Shown: positions 18,249 to 27,804, counted from the first letter of the stretch. The stretch: 64,000 nucleotides of DNA from Planococcus shixiaomingii (GCF_030413615.1 NZ_CP129236.1:2216001-2280000); one strand, 5' to 3'. A program made the numbers and translations. The notes: generated by a model not told the origin, from the sequence alone.

Positions 18249-18422
18249 ATGAAAAAATTTATTGTCTTCAATTCATTTTTAACTATTTTATTTCTTATCA
18301 GTTGTATTGTCTGGTTCTTAATGGAGGATAAAAAAACTGGATTAATGATTCTTGTAAGTTCAGCCATTACCCTCTCTATTCTTTCCTTATTTAACGTAAA
18401 AATGAATTATCCGAAAAAGTGA
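18249..18422 (+). CDS. Small membrane protein, 57 aa
   Basis: ATG 18249 follows AAGAGGT by 6-7 bases and opens 57 codons. There are two membrane helices (about 4-24 and 31-49) joined by a polar turn (MEDKKTG), and a basic tail ending NYPKK. Too short for usual gene calls but well formed. It lies 41 bases upstream of the DUF4181 gene on the same strand, so the two may be co-transcribed. Confidence 0.7.
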   Translation: MKKFIVFNSFLTILFLISCIVWFLMEDKKTGLMILVSSAITLSILSLFNVKMNYPKK

Positions 18423-18463
18423 AATAATAATTATAGGGAAAATTGAATAGTGGAGGAGATTTT

Positions 18464-18916
18464 ATGTATGGAATAGAATCATCGTTTTGGTTAAAGTTAC
18501 TTCTCTTACTTGCCGTTTTTGTTGTGTTAATGACTGTATTTAATGCAATCCTACGTAGACGGTTAGGAGTCGAGAAACCAAAAGCATTCTCTCATAACCA
18601 TGTAAATGATCAACACAAAAAAATTGATTGGAGCATTAGAATTACTTTTATGGTCATGATGGTAATAGGAAGTATTATTAATGTTGCAAGACTTCCTCGA
18701 GAACCCTACTTTCTCCTGGAGCCGTGGTTTTTGGTGTTTGTATTAGTATTTGTTACTGAGACCGTGAGAGCTGTCATGGAACGGAGATACGCAAAGAATC
18801 CAAATGCCTACATATATACAATTTGCCAATTAGTTTTTATATTTATCCTGTTTATTATATTGTTTGCTACTGATTTTTTCGGTATTTTTTCCCCTGAGTT
18901 CTCTGTCTTTAATTAA
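18464..18916 (+). CDS. DUF4181 family membrane protein
   Basis: The 150-residue protein has four membrane helices. It carries the full family core: RRRLGVEKPKAFSHNHVN, then HKKIDWSIRITFMV, then FLLEPWFLVFVLVFVTETV and ERRYAKNPNAYIYTICQL. The start is set by TGGAGGAG just upstream of ATG 18464. It is a diverged paralogue of 2884-3294. Function unknown. Confidence 0.85.
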   Translation: MYGIESSFWLKLLLLLAVFVVLMTVFNAILRRRLGVEKPKAFSHNHVNDQHKKIDWSIRITFMVMMVIGSIINVARLPREPYFLLEPWFLVFVLVFVTETVRAVMERRYAKNPNAYIYTICQLVFIFILFIILFATDFFGIFSPEFSVFN

Positions 18917-18966
18917 AGTTCGTATATTTTAACCACTATCATGGCGATCAATTATATAACAACTAT

Positions 18967-18994
18967 AAAAGCCTTCTGCCAGGAAGGCTTTTGC
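18967..18994 (+). terminator. Terminator of the DUF4181 gene
   Basis: AAAAGCCTTC / GAAGGCTTTT stem with a 6-base loop; the stem itself ends in T's. Confidence 0.75.
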
Positions 18995-19090
18995 TATGGT
19001 TTCTTACCAGAGGTTTCACTAAAAAAATGATATTATCTTAATTACCAATGAGTTATTATCTCTACTTTTTTAGAGTATTTAATAAGTTAA

Positions 19091-19249
19091 TCACATACTT
19101 ATGATAAAAAGAAGGATTGCGACCATAAAATATAAGAGTGATTTGTCACGTTTAGACACCTTTTTTCGATGAATCAATAAAGCATAAATGCTACCCAGGT
19201 ACTGCAAAATGCCGCAATATATATTTCCATTTAACACCTTCCTTTTCAT
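19091..19249 (-). CDS. Small membrane protein, start uncertain
   Basis: A minus-strand frame encodes NGNIYCGILQYLGSIYALL, a basic loop (HRKKVSKRDK) and YFMVAILLFIISM-TGA, a typical two-helix small membrane protein. The ATG at 19247-19249 is in frame but lacks a ribosome site. GGAAGGTG instead precedes the ATG at 19230, which is in another frame because of the short AT repeat just after it (19219-19226). The gene may be intact from 19249, or shifted by a 2-base AT slip. Confidence 0.45.
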   Translation of the reverse strand: MKRKVLNGNIYCGILQYLGSIYALLIHRKKVSKRDKSLLYFMVAILLFIISM

Positions 19250-19637
19250 AGGTATTTGTCTATTCGAATTTAACTTATTGGTTATACTTATACGATGTTA
19301 CTTCTTTCTAGACTTATCTTCTTTGTGGTTGGAGATTACATGGAATGTCTTTCTTTGTTAAAAAATTTCATCTTACATTAAAAGTTCAGCCCTTGATAAA
19401 CCGTTCGCAATAGAACGCTTTTAACAAAAAAAGAGAAAGACTAGGCGTCTACACGACCTCTTCTTCCCCTTGATATTTAAGCAGCATACGTTAACCACTT
19501 GTTTATTGATTATCCAGTCTAGTAGTACAAGTTCCTTTGACTTTCTAAAACACTGCTGGTTTTATGAGTCACGCAATACCGCTTCGGCCGCTCAAGAAAA
19601 AGCGTAAGAGGCAAGCTAATTTCCAGGTTCCTTCAGA
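19250..19637. other. Intergenic, no gene seen
   Basis: About 390 bases between two minus-strand genes. It presumably carries the glycosyltransferase 3' untranslated region and the promoter of the small gene at 19091-19249. Only a weak A-run/T-run hairpin near 19430-19475 was seen, not enough to call a terminator. Confidence 0.4.
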
Positions 19638-20687
19638 TCAGATCCATTTCTCCTCTTTCGACTCTTGCTGCATCCGGACTTGGCTTTTTACGGCGAAGAA
19701 ATCATAAAGTTGATCGATCATCTGCTGGTGGATCATGTTGCCAACTAACCGCTTATCCTCTTCAGCATCGTAAAAATAGGCAAGGCTTTCTTTTACTTGA
19801 TCATCTTGCACGATGCGGGTGATTTGCTGTTTTTTCTCTATCTCCATGAGAGTGCTCTTTGGATGGAATAGGTTCCAAAAGACAAGCATGACGCGGCTTG
19901 TGTAGTATCGTTCGAAATTATCTTTTATATACCCGTGGTAACAGCCATTCCGTTTTAAAAAGTCCCGTGTCATATTTTGCATCATCTGCATATTATCAAA
20001 GAAATCCTCCCGGAACTGGCTGGTAATCGATTCGGTATTCGAATGGGTGTAATTGTAAAGCCCACCCTCGACTAGCCGGATGCTGCTGCAGCGTTCGATG
20101 ACTTCCAAGTTGAACAGCAAATCCTCTCCCCAGTCCACTCGCGGATTGAATTGAAGACCGGCTTCTTTAATAAATGAAGTGCGGTAGAATTTATTCCATA
20201 CATAGTGAATAAAGAAATGGGGATATAGGTCGGTAAAATTAACGAGGAACTCCTGTTTTGAAAATTCGCCGATGAGCGGAAGCTGGTTTTGTATGGAGTG
20301 GTAAATTTCGCCATTTTGCTTTAGCACGCTGCAGTAACCGCTGATTAAGAGCGAATGGCTGCCGATGGAAGCCATGAACCGCTCAATCATTTCCGGGTGG
20401 ATGGTGTCATCCGCATCAATGAACTGAATGTACTCTCCTGTTGCTGCCTGCAACCCGTTATTCCGGGCAGCTGATGGACCCGAGTTCGGTTGATGAATAA
20501 CTCGGATGCGATTGTCTTCATTGGCAAACCGGTCGCAAATCTCACCGCTCCGATCAGTTGATCCGTCATTTATAAGCAGCAATTCAATATCGGGATGCGT
20601 CTGCTTAAGTACACTTTCTATACACTCTTCTAAAAACGCTTCAACATTGTAAACCGGGATAATCACACTGACGGTATTTTGTGGCAT
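19638..20687 (-). CDS. GT2 family glycosyltransferase
   Basis: The 349-residue GT-A enzyme begins VSVIIPVYNVEAFLEECIES. It has the nucleotide-binding DGSTDRSGEIC, then SGPSAARNNGL, then the DADD metal motif, followed by a long helical C-terminal region. It would transfer a sugar from a nucleotide-sugar donor to a polysaccharide, teichoic acid or exopolysaccharide acceptor; EpsJ-like enzymes are about this size. No partner polysaccharide genes adjoin it. GGAGG at 20696-20700 fits the third in-frame start (20687); the upstream TTG and ATG overlap or abut the ribosome site. Confidence 0.88.
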   Translation of the reverse strand: MPQNTVSVIIPVYNVEAFLEECIESVLKQTHPDIELLLINDGSTDRSGEICDRFANEDNRIRVIHQPNSGPSAARNNGLQAATGEYIQFIDADDTIHPEMIERFMASIGSHSLLISGYCSVLKQNGEIYHSIQNQLPLIGEFSKQEFLVNFTDLYPHFFIHYVWNKFYRTSFIKEAGLQFNPRVDWGEDLLFNLEVIERCSSIRLVEGGLYNYTHSNTESITSQFREDFFDNMQMMQNMTRDFLKRNGCYHGYIKDNFERYYTSRVMLVFWNLFHPKSTLMEIEKKQQITRIVQDDQVKESLAYFYDAEEDKRLVGNMIHQQMIDQLYDFFAVKSQVRMQQESKEEKWI

Positions 20688-21297
20688 AATCATTTCCTCC
20701 AATCATTCGGTATCTCTTCTATATCACCATTTGGCCTGCTTCTATCTCAACTTACTTTCTAGAAGTTTGACTACAACTCCTGCAACGACTTTCAACTTTT
20801 GGGTAATTGTAAACTGGATGTTTACATACAAAAATGAGAGTTGATGTGATTTAATAGGCCTCTTCTCTCTATAATAATTTAAGTATTTTTGAAAAGAGAT
20901 GGCATGTAAAAAATAATGAACTTTTCCTTATAAAATTTACAATTAAGAAAAACGGCAAAATATCAATACCCTTAAAAGCTCCCTTTTATCAGCCGAACCC
21001 TATTCCGAAGATATTTATATGGGATTGCAATTAATTATTTGATAGAAAACAGACCAGATTCGAGAGATTTCTAAAATCCTGCAAATTTCTATGTAATAAA
21101 CCATGGCTTTGCCGATATAATTTATACGAGGAACGTTGCTATCTTTAATTATAGGTTATTTTTTCTTTAACTCCATCTTTTCTCAAAGATTAACATAGTA
21201 CGATATTTGAAAGATCTGTTGGTCTACGTTCCATATAAAGGGGCGGTTACCTCCTTCGTTTCGAATGATCATTACAACATATGCGGGAGGACATCTA
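20688..21297. other. Intergenic between divergent genes, no gene seen
   Basis: About 610 AT-rich bases separate the glycosyltransferase from the second GGDEF-EAL gene. No convincing short gene, riboswitch or hairpin was found. It must contain both promoters. Confidence 0.45.
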
Positions 21298-23571
21298 ATG
21301 TTTAAAACTAGCAGGATACCTATCCTGACACTAATTGCAATTACCTTTGCCTATTTTATGTGGACTATGACATACAATGAAGAAACGTGGCTGAAATCAG
21401 CAGGAATATACGGAATACAGCTGTTTGCCGCAGCCATCAGTTTTATCTGGTTGTTTAAGGCTTATAATCGTCAGACAGACCGATACAGAAACTTCTGGTT
21501 GCTGCTTAGTTTAGGGATGTTATGTTCCTTAAGCGGCTCCTTTATTTCCCTTTTAATTCAGGTGAGCCAAAAAGTCATCGCTCCTCCGGCGTTGGCTTCC
21601 TTCTTCTGGGTGCTTTCCTACCTCTTTTTATTAGCTGCATTGGTTTACAAAGCAAAAGAAATCGGCGCAGTATTTTCAAATAAAACGTACCTTTTCAATA
21701 TTGTTATTTATATGATTACCGCCATTGGCATCAGTTATTATTTTTTGATAGGACCGCTGCTCTTTATACCGGAAACTTCATCTTTGATTAGCATATTTGC
21801 AATAGGATACCAAGTAGCAGACTTAGGAATTTTGTTTTTTAGTATCATGCTTTACTATCACATACAATTTCAAAACGGAAAAAGAGTTCTATTATTTCTA
21901 ATTGCTGGTTTAATTCTTCAGCTAATTGCAGATTCCCTATTGGCCTATTTATCAATTACAGGGAAATTTCAGACTGGAAATGCAGTCGAATTTATGTGGA
22001 TCGTCGCCTTACTCCTGATTGGTTTTACCGGTTTTTACGAAGACGGTGGTGAAACAGTAGAATACAAAAAGTCGGACAGCCTATTTAAAAAGAAAGAATA
22101 CTTTTTGCCATATGCCAGTATAATCGTACTTATCATTTTAGTTTTTTATAGTTATCAGTGGAATTTCAATGCTTTAAGCATATCACTCCTCACCACTTTT
22201 CTTATGGTTCTCGGCCGTCAATTGATCATCATTATTAAAAATAATGAGTTGATGGACGAACTTAAACATTTGGCTTATCATGATCCCCTCACCGGGTTAG
22301 CAAATCGATTCAGTTTTATAGAGGATATCCAAATGACTTTGAAGCAAAACGCACATACCCGAGTTGCTTTACTGCTAATCGATTTAGACCGTTTTAAAGT
22401 TGTGAATGATACACTTGGCCATCATATCGGGGATTTCATATTGGTGGAAACAGCAGCGAGATTAAGACAAGTAGCAAATGCAAATTCTCACATATATAGA
22501 CTTGGTGGGGATGAGTTTGTGGTTATCCTTGCTGAAGCGTCAGAAGCAAGTGCTGCTGAATCAGCCAAGATGATCCTAGACAGTTTCCAAAAATCATTTT
22601 CGGTAATGGCATACGAAATTGATCTCACTCCGAGCATTGGAATAAGCTTATTTCCTGAACACGGAACAACTAAGGAAGATTTACTGAAAAACGCGGATGC
22701 TGCAATGTATCTCTCAAAAGAAAGAGGAAAGAATGAATTTACTTTCTACAATGCTGAGTTGAATAGCTATATGAAGCGGAAAATGGAGATGGAGAATCAT
22801 TTAAAAAAAGCAATTGATAAAAACCAGTTTTCCTTGGTGTATCAGCCTAAAGTGAATTTTCTAACCAATAAAATAGTCGGTATGGAAGCCCTATTGAGAT
22901 GGGAGCACCCTGAATATGGCTTGGTGTCGCCAGCAGAATTTATTCCGATCGCTGAGGAAACGGGACAAATTGAAGCTATCGGCAAATGGGTTCTAGAGAC
23001 CGCTTGTAAACAAAACAAAAGTTGGCAAAACCAAGGATTCCCCCCTTTAAGTGTTTCCGTAAATGTATCAGTTCTGCAATTTCAAAATGGCAAGTTTCTT
23101 AAGACGGTAAAAAGCGTTTTAGAAGAATCAAAGTTAGACGCACAGTTTTTGGAACTGGAAATAACAGAAAGCATTATGCAGAATATAAGAGAGAGCAAGG
23201 ATATTTTAACGCATTTGAAAGCATTGGGTGTGAAAATCTCCATCGATGATTTTGGCACTGGTTATTCGTCATTGCATATTCTTTCGAAATTGCCGATCGA
23301 TACAATTAAAATTGATAAATCGTTCATCGATGAATTGGATCAGCTGGATCGCTCCCCAATAATAAAGGCGATTATAGATCTAAGTTTGAACTTAAACTTA
23401 AGTATTGTAGCCGAGGGCATAGAAACGGAAAATCAACTGGCATTCCTGCAAGAAAGCGGATGTATGATCGGCCAAGGATATCTTTTTTCCAAACCACTAA
23501 AAACAAATGAATTTGAACAGTTAATCAAAATTAATGGTCTGAAGAGTTTCGAGAAACAGCATTCACTTTAA
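21298..23571 (+). CDS. Membrane-bound GGDEF-EAL cyclic-di-GMP protein
   Basis: The 757-residue protein has an N-terminal sensor of about nine membrane helices (about residues 5-235 and 265-315). A GGDEF domain with an intact LGGDEF motif and an EAL domain follow. The latter keeps EALLRW, ITES, DDFGTGYSSL, KIDKSF and AEGIE. No RxxD inhibitory site lies five residues before GGDEF, unlike the protein at 13464. Both activities look possible; bifunctional proteins often show only one in the cell. GGGAGGA precedes ATG 21298, which is preferred over an in-frame start 33 bases upstream. A strong terminator follows at 23684. Confidence 0.92.
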   Translation: MFKTSRIPILTLIAITFAYFMWTMTYNEETWLKSAGIYGIQLFAAAISFIWLFKAYNRQTDRYRNFWLLLSLGMLCSLSGSFISLLIQVSQKVIAPPALASFFWVLSYLFLLAALVYKAKEIGAVFSNKTYLFNIVIYMITAIGISYYFLIGPLLFIPETSSLISIFAIGYQVADLGILFFSIMLYYHIQFQNGKRVLLFLIAGLILQLIADSLLAYLSITGKFQTGNAVEFMWIVALLLIGFTGFYEDGGETVEYKKSDSLFKKKEYFLPYASIIVLIILVFYSYQWNFNALSISLLTTFLMVLGRQLIIIIKNNELMDELKHLAYHDPLTGLANRFSFIEDIQMTLKQNAHTRVALLLIDLDRFKVVNDTLGHHIGDFILVETAARLRQVANANSHIYRLGGDEFVVILAEASEASAAESAKMILDSFQKSFSVMAYEIDLTPSIGISLFPEHGTTKEDLLKNADAAMYLSKERGKNEFTFYNAELNSYMKRKMEMENHLKKAIDKNQFSLVYQPKVNFLTNKIVGMEALLRWEHPEYGLVSPAEFIPIAEETGQIEAIGKWVLETACKQNKSWQNQGFPPLSVSVNVSVLQFQNGKFLKTVKSVLEESKLDAQFLELEITESIMQNIRESKDILTHLKALGVKISIDDFGTGYSSLHILSKLPIDTIKIDKSFIDELDQLDRSPIIKAIIDLSLNLNLSIVAEGIETENQLAFLQESGCMIGQGYLFSKPLKTNEFEQLIKINGLKSFEKQHSL

Positions 23572-23683
23572 TATAAAACTTGCCATAAGAAGGAACCCAA
23601 TTGAGTATACGATCAATAAAGGTGGTTAGACTAAAACTTTGATTTCTTTTAGATTTGAAACGCTTATATATAACTATGAAAGA

Positions 23684-23729
23684 AAAGGAGAAAAGAAACG
23701 GTGCTGCACCGCTTCTTCTCTCCTTTTGT
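23684..23729 (+). terminator. Terminator of the GGDEF-EAL gene
   Basis: A 20-bp stem with two mismatches (23684-23703 with 23707-23726), 3-base loop and short T-run. On the opposite strand it could also end the DUF454 gene. Confidence 0.8.
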
Positions 23730-23805
23730 ATAAAAGTAACTTCTGATACTTGATTCCGAGCAGTTTAGAATTTTCGAAGTGCTTTTCCCACTAACGACGA
23801 GAAGC

Positions 23806-24195
23806 TTAGGAAGAATGTTCTTCAACATTCTTTGTTTTGATCGTTTTGATTTTCTTGATGAAATAGTAGTGCTTGACCAATGCGAGTGTCACCAAAATAA
23901 ACTGGATAATAAAAATATCCACAAAAAACACCGAACAAAGGATAAAGAAGTCGGCAATCAGATTGATGCGGATTTTCTCTTTGAGGGTCATTCCTCTGTT
24001 CTGGCGAAATCCTTCAACGTATTTATCATAGACTGATGTACTTTTAAACCATCGATCGACTCGCTTGGAACCTTTTGCAAAGCAAAAAGATGCAAGCAAA
24101 AGAAATGGGACGCCTGGCAGCAAAGGCACTACAATACCGGCCAATCCTATTCCAAGAAATAGAAATCCCAGCGCGAAGAACAGTATATTTTTCAT
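23806..24195 (-). CDS. DUF454 (YbaN family) inner-membrane protein
   Basis: The 129-residue protein has the signature of YbaN/DUF454: GFLFLGIGLAGIVVPLLPGVPFLLLASFCFAKGSKR, then RWFKSTSVY. Two helices follow near the C-terminus. The whole family length is present. Its role is unknown, though some homologues sit beside haem or iron genes; nothing here supports that. AAGGAAG precedes the ATG. Confidence 0.9.
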   Translation of the reverse strand: MKNILFFALGFLFLGIGLAGIVVPLLPGVPFLLLASFCFAKGSKRVDRWFKSTSVYDKYVEGFRQNRGMTLKEKIRINLIADFFILCSVFFVDIFIIQFILVTLALVKHYYFIKKIKTIKTKNVEEHSS

Positions 24196-24535
24196 TTATT
24201 TAACTTCCTTATCAGCAAATTCAATGACAGATCAAGTTTATTATACTTAACTTTTGATCCTTTCATCCGTTTGCAAGTTTCTATTTCCTTCTATTCTATA
24301 CCGAATCTACTTGTTAATGCCATGGGAATGAAATGGTTGAATAGAGAAAAGCACGTTTATAGCATTGAGCGCAAAAAGCCTTTCACCTGCTAAGATGGAA
24401 GGCAACAAAAAGTTATAAGTGTACATAAATGCAGTGAGATGAACATTCTTGGGTTACTTCTCTCTTTGCTGCCAAAATCAAATATAAGTCGCCAATTGCA
24501 CTTCGACATATTTCTGTCAATTACTATCACTGTTT
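24196..24535. other. Intergenic, no gene seen
   Basis: About 340 bases between two minus-strand genes. A weak imperfect hairpin near 24378-24404 (GCCTTTC / GGAAGGC) is the only structure. No short gene is supported. Confidence 0.4.
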
Positions 24536-25435
24536 TTAATGGATGTCTTTCTTTTTGAACTTTCCGCCTCTCACTTCATTAATATCTGCAATTGCCAGAA
24601 ATGCCAAGGGATCCAGTTCTTCTACGATTGATTTCATCTTAGCCTCCTCAAGCCTGTTTACAATGCAGAAGATTACTTTCTTTTCTTCGCCAGTGAATCC
24701 GCCTTCGGCATTCAGGTAAGTTACGCCGCGTCCCAGCCGTGCAATAATTGCTTCCCCAATTTCTCGGTACTGATCACTTATGATCCAAACCGATTTGGAT
24801 TCATCCAAGCCAGCGATTACAACATCAATGGTCTTATACGCGATGACATAGGCAATTATGGAATACATAGCCCGGTCCCAGCCAAGAATGAACCCGCCAA
24901 TTCCAAAAATGAATATATTGAAGATCATGATGATTTCGCCTACAGAAAATGGATTTTTCTTGTTCAGCAGAATTGCTAGAATCTCACTGCCGTCCAGTGC
25001 ACCACCGTTTCGAATTACCAATCCGATGCCAGCACCAACAAACACTCCGCCAAAAATTGTCGCAAGGAGAATGTCTTCCGTAAAAGCAGCTACATGATGC
25101 AACAGGTTTGTAACGACAGATAATATTGTGATGCCGAAGAGGGTAGAAATTGCAAATGTCTTCCCTATTTGTTTATAGCCAATGATAAAAAACGGAATAT
25201 TAAGAAGAAAAATGAAAGTCCCCACACTGATATCTGTCAGTACATACAGCAAAATGGAAATCCCGACGATTCCGCCATCCATCACACTGTTGGGAATAAG
25301 GAAGATTTCAAGGCCCACTGCCATAAGAACAGCACCGATAAAAATCCAGACAGTGCGTTCAATCTTTCTTTTCGTTGTTAATTTTTTATGCTGAAGGCCC
25401 GTTTTCAAAAGTTGTTCCTGAAAGTGAGTTGTCAA
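24536..25435 (-). CDS. YitT family membrane protein (DUF161 + DUF2179)
   Basis: The 299-residue protein has five or six membrane helices over about residues 28-210, including the family stretch IPNSVMDGGIVGISILLY and the loop RNGGALDGSEILAILLNKK. A C-terminal cytosolic DUF2179 domain begins near SVWIISDQYREIGEAI, with RGVTYLNAEGGFTGEEKKVI. Its function is not settled in the family. The start is TTG, 11 bases after AAAGGAG; no better start was found. Confidence 0.9.
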   Translation of the reverse strand: MTTHFQEQLLKTGLQHKKLTTKRKIERTVWIFIGAVLMAVGLEIFLIPNSVMDGGIVGISILLYVLTDISVGTFIFLLNIPFFIIGYKQIGKTFAISTLFGITILSVVTNLLHHVAAFTEDILLATIFGGVFVGAGIGLVIRNGGALDGSEILAILLNKKNPFSVGEIIMIFNIFIFGIGGFILGWDRAMYSIIAYVIAYKTIDVVIAGLDESKSVWIISDQYREIGEAIIARLGRGVTYLNAEGGFTGEEKKVIFCIVNRLEEAKMKSIVEELDPLAFLAIADINEVRGGKFKKKDIH

Positions 25436-25656
25436 TAGATGACCATCTCCTTTTTGATTAACAAAAGGTTATTGCAATAAAATTCTCTCAATTAAGAAAA
25501 TTATAGCAGTTCACCATATAGTTTTCACCATAAGTTTTCTAAGAACATCCCTCCTCGGTTTCTTTCTTTCGGCTCTATTGAATAACCGCCCACATTCGGT
25601 CCAGTCAGACAGTTGTCGCCTATTCTAAAGTCGTATGAGCTAACCAGAATTCGTTT

Positions 25657-25683
25657 TGTCACAAAATAAGCTTCTAAATCGTT
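25657..25683 (+). promoter_or_regulatory. Candidate ECF41-type sigma promoter
   Basis: TGTCACA (25657-25663), a 16-base spacer, and CGTT (25680-25683). The known ECF41 target promoter is TGTCACA-16 bases-CGTC, so this matches in all but the last base. It lies 34 bases before the start of the flavoprotein gene that is followed by the ECF41 sigma gene. Confidence 0.65.
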
Positions 25684-25717
25684 CTATATATAAATAATGG
25701 AATGGAGGCAAAGAATT

Positions 25718-26902
25718 ATGACAGAATTAACTTGTGTTGTTGTTGGAGGCGGATATGCAGGGATTAATGCAGTAAAAGAAATGCTTAAATACTCAAAACA
25801 ACCGAAAAACATGAAAAAGCTAAAACTCGTTTTACTAGATAAAAATCTTTACCACTTGCGAAAAGTTTTGCTTTTTAAGCCCGCAGCCAGTAAAACGAAT
25901 ATTACCATCCCTTTGCGCACTTTGTTTCCTGAGAATGTGGAAGTCATCCAAGCCGAGGTAACAAAAGTTGAACCTAAGACTAAAAAGCTCTTTTACCAAA
26001 ATGACCAAGGCGATAAAACTTCAATGAGTTACGACATCCTTATTGTGGCTATGGGCAGTATTGTGCGCCAACCGGATCGATTGCAAGGCGGAATCACGTT
26101 GGCGAATTTGGATGATGCAAATACGATTCGAATGTTCTGGCATGAAAATTTACAAAAAGCCAGCCAGGAAAAAGATGAGAAAGAGCGCCAAAGACTGATG
26201 ACGGTTGCGGTTGCAGGAGCTGGCATCAGTGGCATCGAGACATCCGCTGAACTTGCCTACCGGGTTCAGGAAGATGCGAAGGAAATGGGATTAAATCCGA
26301 AATTGGTGAAAATAATTTTGATCAATACTGAAAAAAGGCTATTTTCAATGGGACCGGCCAAAGTGAGCGACCAGTTGGAGCATCGGTTAAGTACTGCTGG
26401 CATAACCATTCTTCATGAAAGAAGAGCCGTTCACGAAAAAGATGGTATGCTCTTATTAACTAACGGTGAAAAACTGCCAGTAGGTCTGTGTGTATGGACA
26501 CTTGGGTTGTTGCCTAATCCGCAGTTGCGCACTATTGGTTTGCCCCTCACCCCTGAGGGCTATATGGTAGTGGATTCAAGTTATCGGGTAAAAGATGCAC
26601 CAGGTGTTTATAGCATCGGCGATTGCGCCCGAATTGTAGATCCATTCAACGGCCAAGAGGACGGTAAAACTTGTAAGGAAGCAACAGCGCAAGCAACGCG
26701 ACTGATGAAAATTGTAGCAGCCGATATTCACGGCAGAAAAGCACCTTTGCATAAGGGATTCATGGATTTTTTCTGTTTTAGTTTAGGACCGGATAAAGGC
26801 ATGGCATGGATTGGCCTTGGGAAACTTAACATTGTAGTAAAAGGAAAACTAGGATGGAAATTAAGAAAATTCACTTGGAATTCAGCAAGCTTAATCAAGT
26901 AA
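25718..26902 (+). CDS. NDH-2-like FAD-dependent NAD(P)H oxidoreductase
   Basis: This 394-residue flavoprotein is of the type-II NADH dehydrogenase/pyridine nucleotide-disulfide reductase fold. An FAD motif GGGYAG follows the first strand, LIVAMGS closes the first FAD segment, VAGAGISGIETSAE is the NAD-binding motif, and GVYSIGDCARI is the second FAD motif. It would oxidise NAD(P)H and pass electrons to a quinone or small acceptor; the acceptor is not visible. An upstream in-frame ATG precedes the ribosome site, so ATG 25718 after GGAGG is chosen. It is the first gene of an operon with the ECF41 sigma gene 38 bases downstream. Confidence 0.88.
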   Translation: MTELTCVVVGGGYAGINAVKEMLKYSKQPKNMKKLKLVLLDKNLYHLRKVLLFKPAASKTNITIPLRTLFPENVEVIQAEVTKVEPKTKKLFYQNDQGDKTSMSYDILIVAMGSIVRQPDRLQGGITLANLDDANTIRMFWHENLQKASQEKDEKERQRLMTVAVAGAGISGIETSAELAYRVQEDAKEMGLNPKLVKIILINTEKRLFSMGPAKVSDQLEHRLSTAGITILHERRAVHEKDGMLLLTNGEKLPVGLCVWTLGLLPNPQLRTIGLPLTPEGYMVVDSSYRVKDAPGVYSIGDCARIVDPFNGQEDGKTCKEATAQATRLMKIVAADIHGRKAPLHKGFMDFFCFSLGPDKGMAWIGLGKLNIVVKGKLGWKLRKFTWNSASLIK

Positions 26903-26940
26903 ACTAATCAAAAATGCAAAATAAGAAGGAGGATTTCATA

Positions 26941-27804
26941 TTGCAGGATCTATTCGAGCAATACAAAGGGCTTTTGTTTTCGCTTGCCTATCAAATAACC
27001 GGTTCCGTCTCTGATGCTGAAGACGCTGTACAAGACGTATTCGTAAAATTATATAATGTTAAACCGGAGAAGCTGACGGAACCCAAAGCTTATTTGTGCA
27101 AAATGGTGACAAATAGCTGTTTGGATTTATTGAAATCAGCACGCAAGCAACGTGAACAATATTTTGGAGAATGGCTTCCTGAGCCGATTATCACTTCTAC
27201 TGACGAATTGCTTGAGCCGGTCATCCAAAATGAAATGGTGTCATATGCCCTGCTCGTTTTGCTCGAAAAGTTTTCCCCTTCGGAAAGGGCCGTGTTTGTG
27301 CTGCGTGAAGCATTTGGTTTTGAATATGGAGCGATTGCCGATATTGTCGGAAAAAGTGAAGTGAATTGCCGCCAAATTTTTAAGCGCGCTAAAGGAAAAA
27401 TGCCAATGGTTTCACCCGAGTCACACCGCTCCCCCGAAGCGAGCAAAGAGTGGATTTGGGAGTTCATGCAAGCTCTCGAACAGGACGATGTTGATGGGGT
27501 AGTATCCATGCTGTCTAAAGACGTTATCCTGGTATCTGATGGAGGAGGTAAAGCAATTGCTGCTGTCCACCCTATTGAATCACGCCAGTCAGTTACCCGA
27601 TTCCTGTTTGGCTTAATCCATAAAGCTCATCAAGATGGGGAAATACTTGATTTTGAAATTCTTGAGATGAATGGCCAGAATGGAATTGTCATCCGTTCAG
27701 CTCAAGGAATCGAAGCTGTAGCTTTAGTTCATATCGAAGAGGAATTGATTGGCAACATATACATTATTAGAAATCCGGATAAACTTCGCTCCTTCATAAA
27801 ATAA
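26941..27804 (+). CDS. ECF41-type RNA polymerase sigma factor (SigJ-like)
   Basis: The 287-residue protein has sigma region 2 (about 5-70) and region 4 (about 100-155). A SnoaL/NTF2-like C-terminal domain of about 110 residues follows. It carries all three ECF41 marks: WLPEP (78-82) in the linker, DGGGK (200-204), and NPDKL (278-282) near the end. In this group the C-terminal domain controls activity and no separate anti-sigma is needed. Its usual partner is one oxidoreductase-type gene, here the flavoprotein upstream. AAGGAGG fits the TTG start at 26941; the earlier ATG (26914) has no ribosome site. Confidence 0.93.
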   Translation: MQDLFEQYKGLLFSLAYQITGSVSDAEDAVQDVFVKLYNVKPEKLTEPKAYLCKMVTNSCLDLLKSARKQREQYFGEWLPEPIITSTDELLEPVIQNEMVSYALLVLLEKFSPSERAVFVLREAFGFEYGAIADIVGKSEVNCRQIFKRAKGKMPMVSPESHRSPEASKEWIWEFMQALEQDDVDGVVSMLSKDVILVSDGGGKAIAAVHPIESRQSVTRFLFGLIHKAHQDGEILDFEILEMNGQNGIVIRSAQGIEAVALVHIEEELIGNIYIIRNPDKLRSFIK

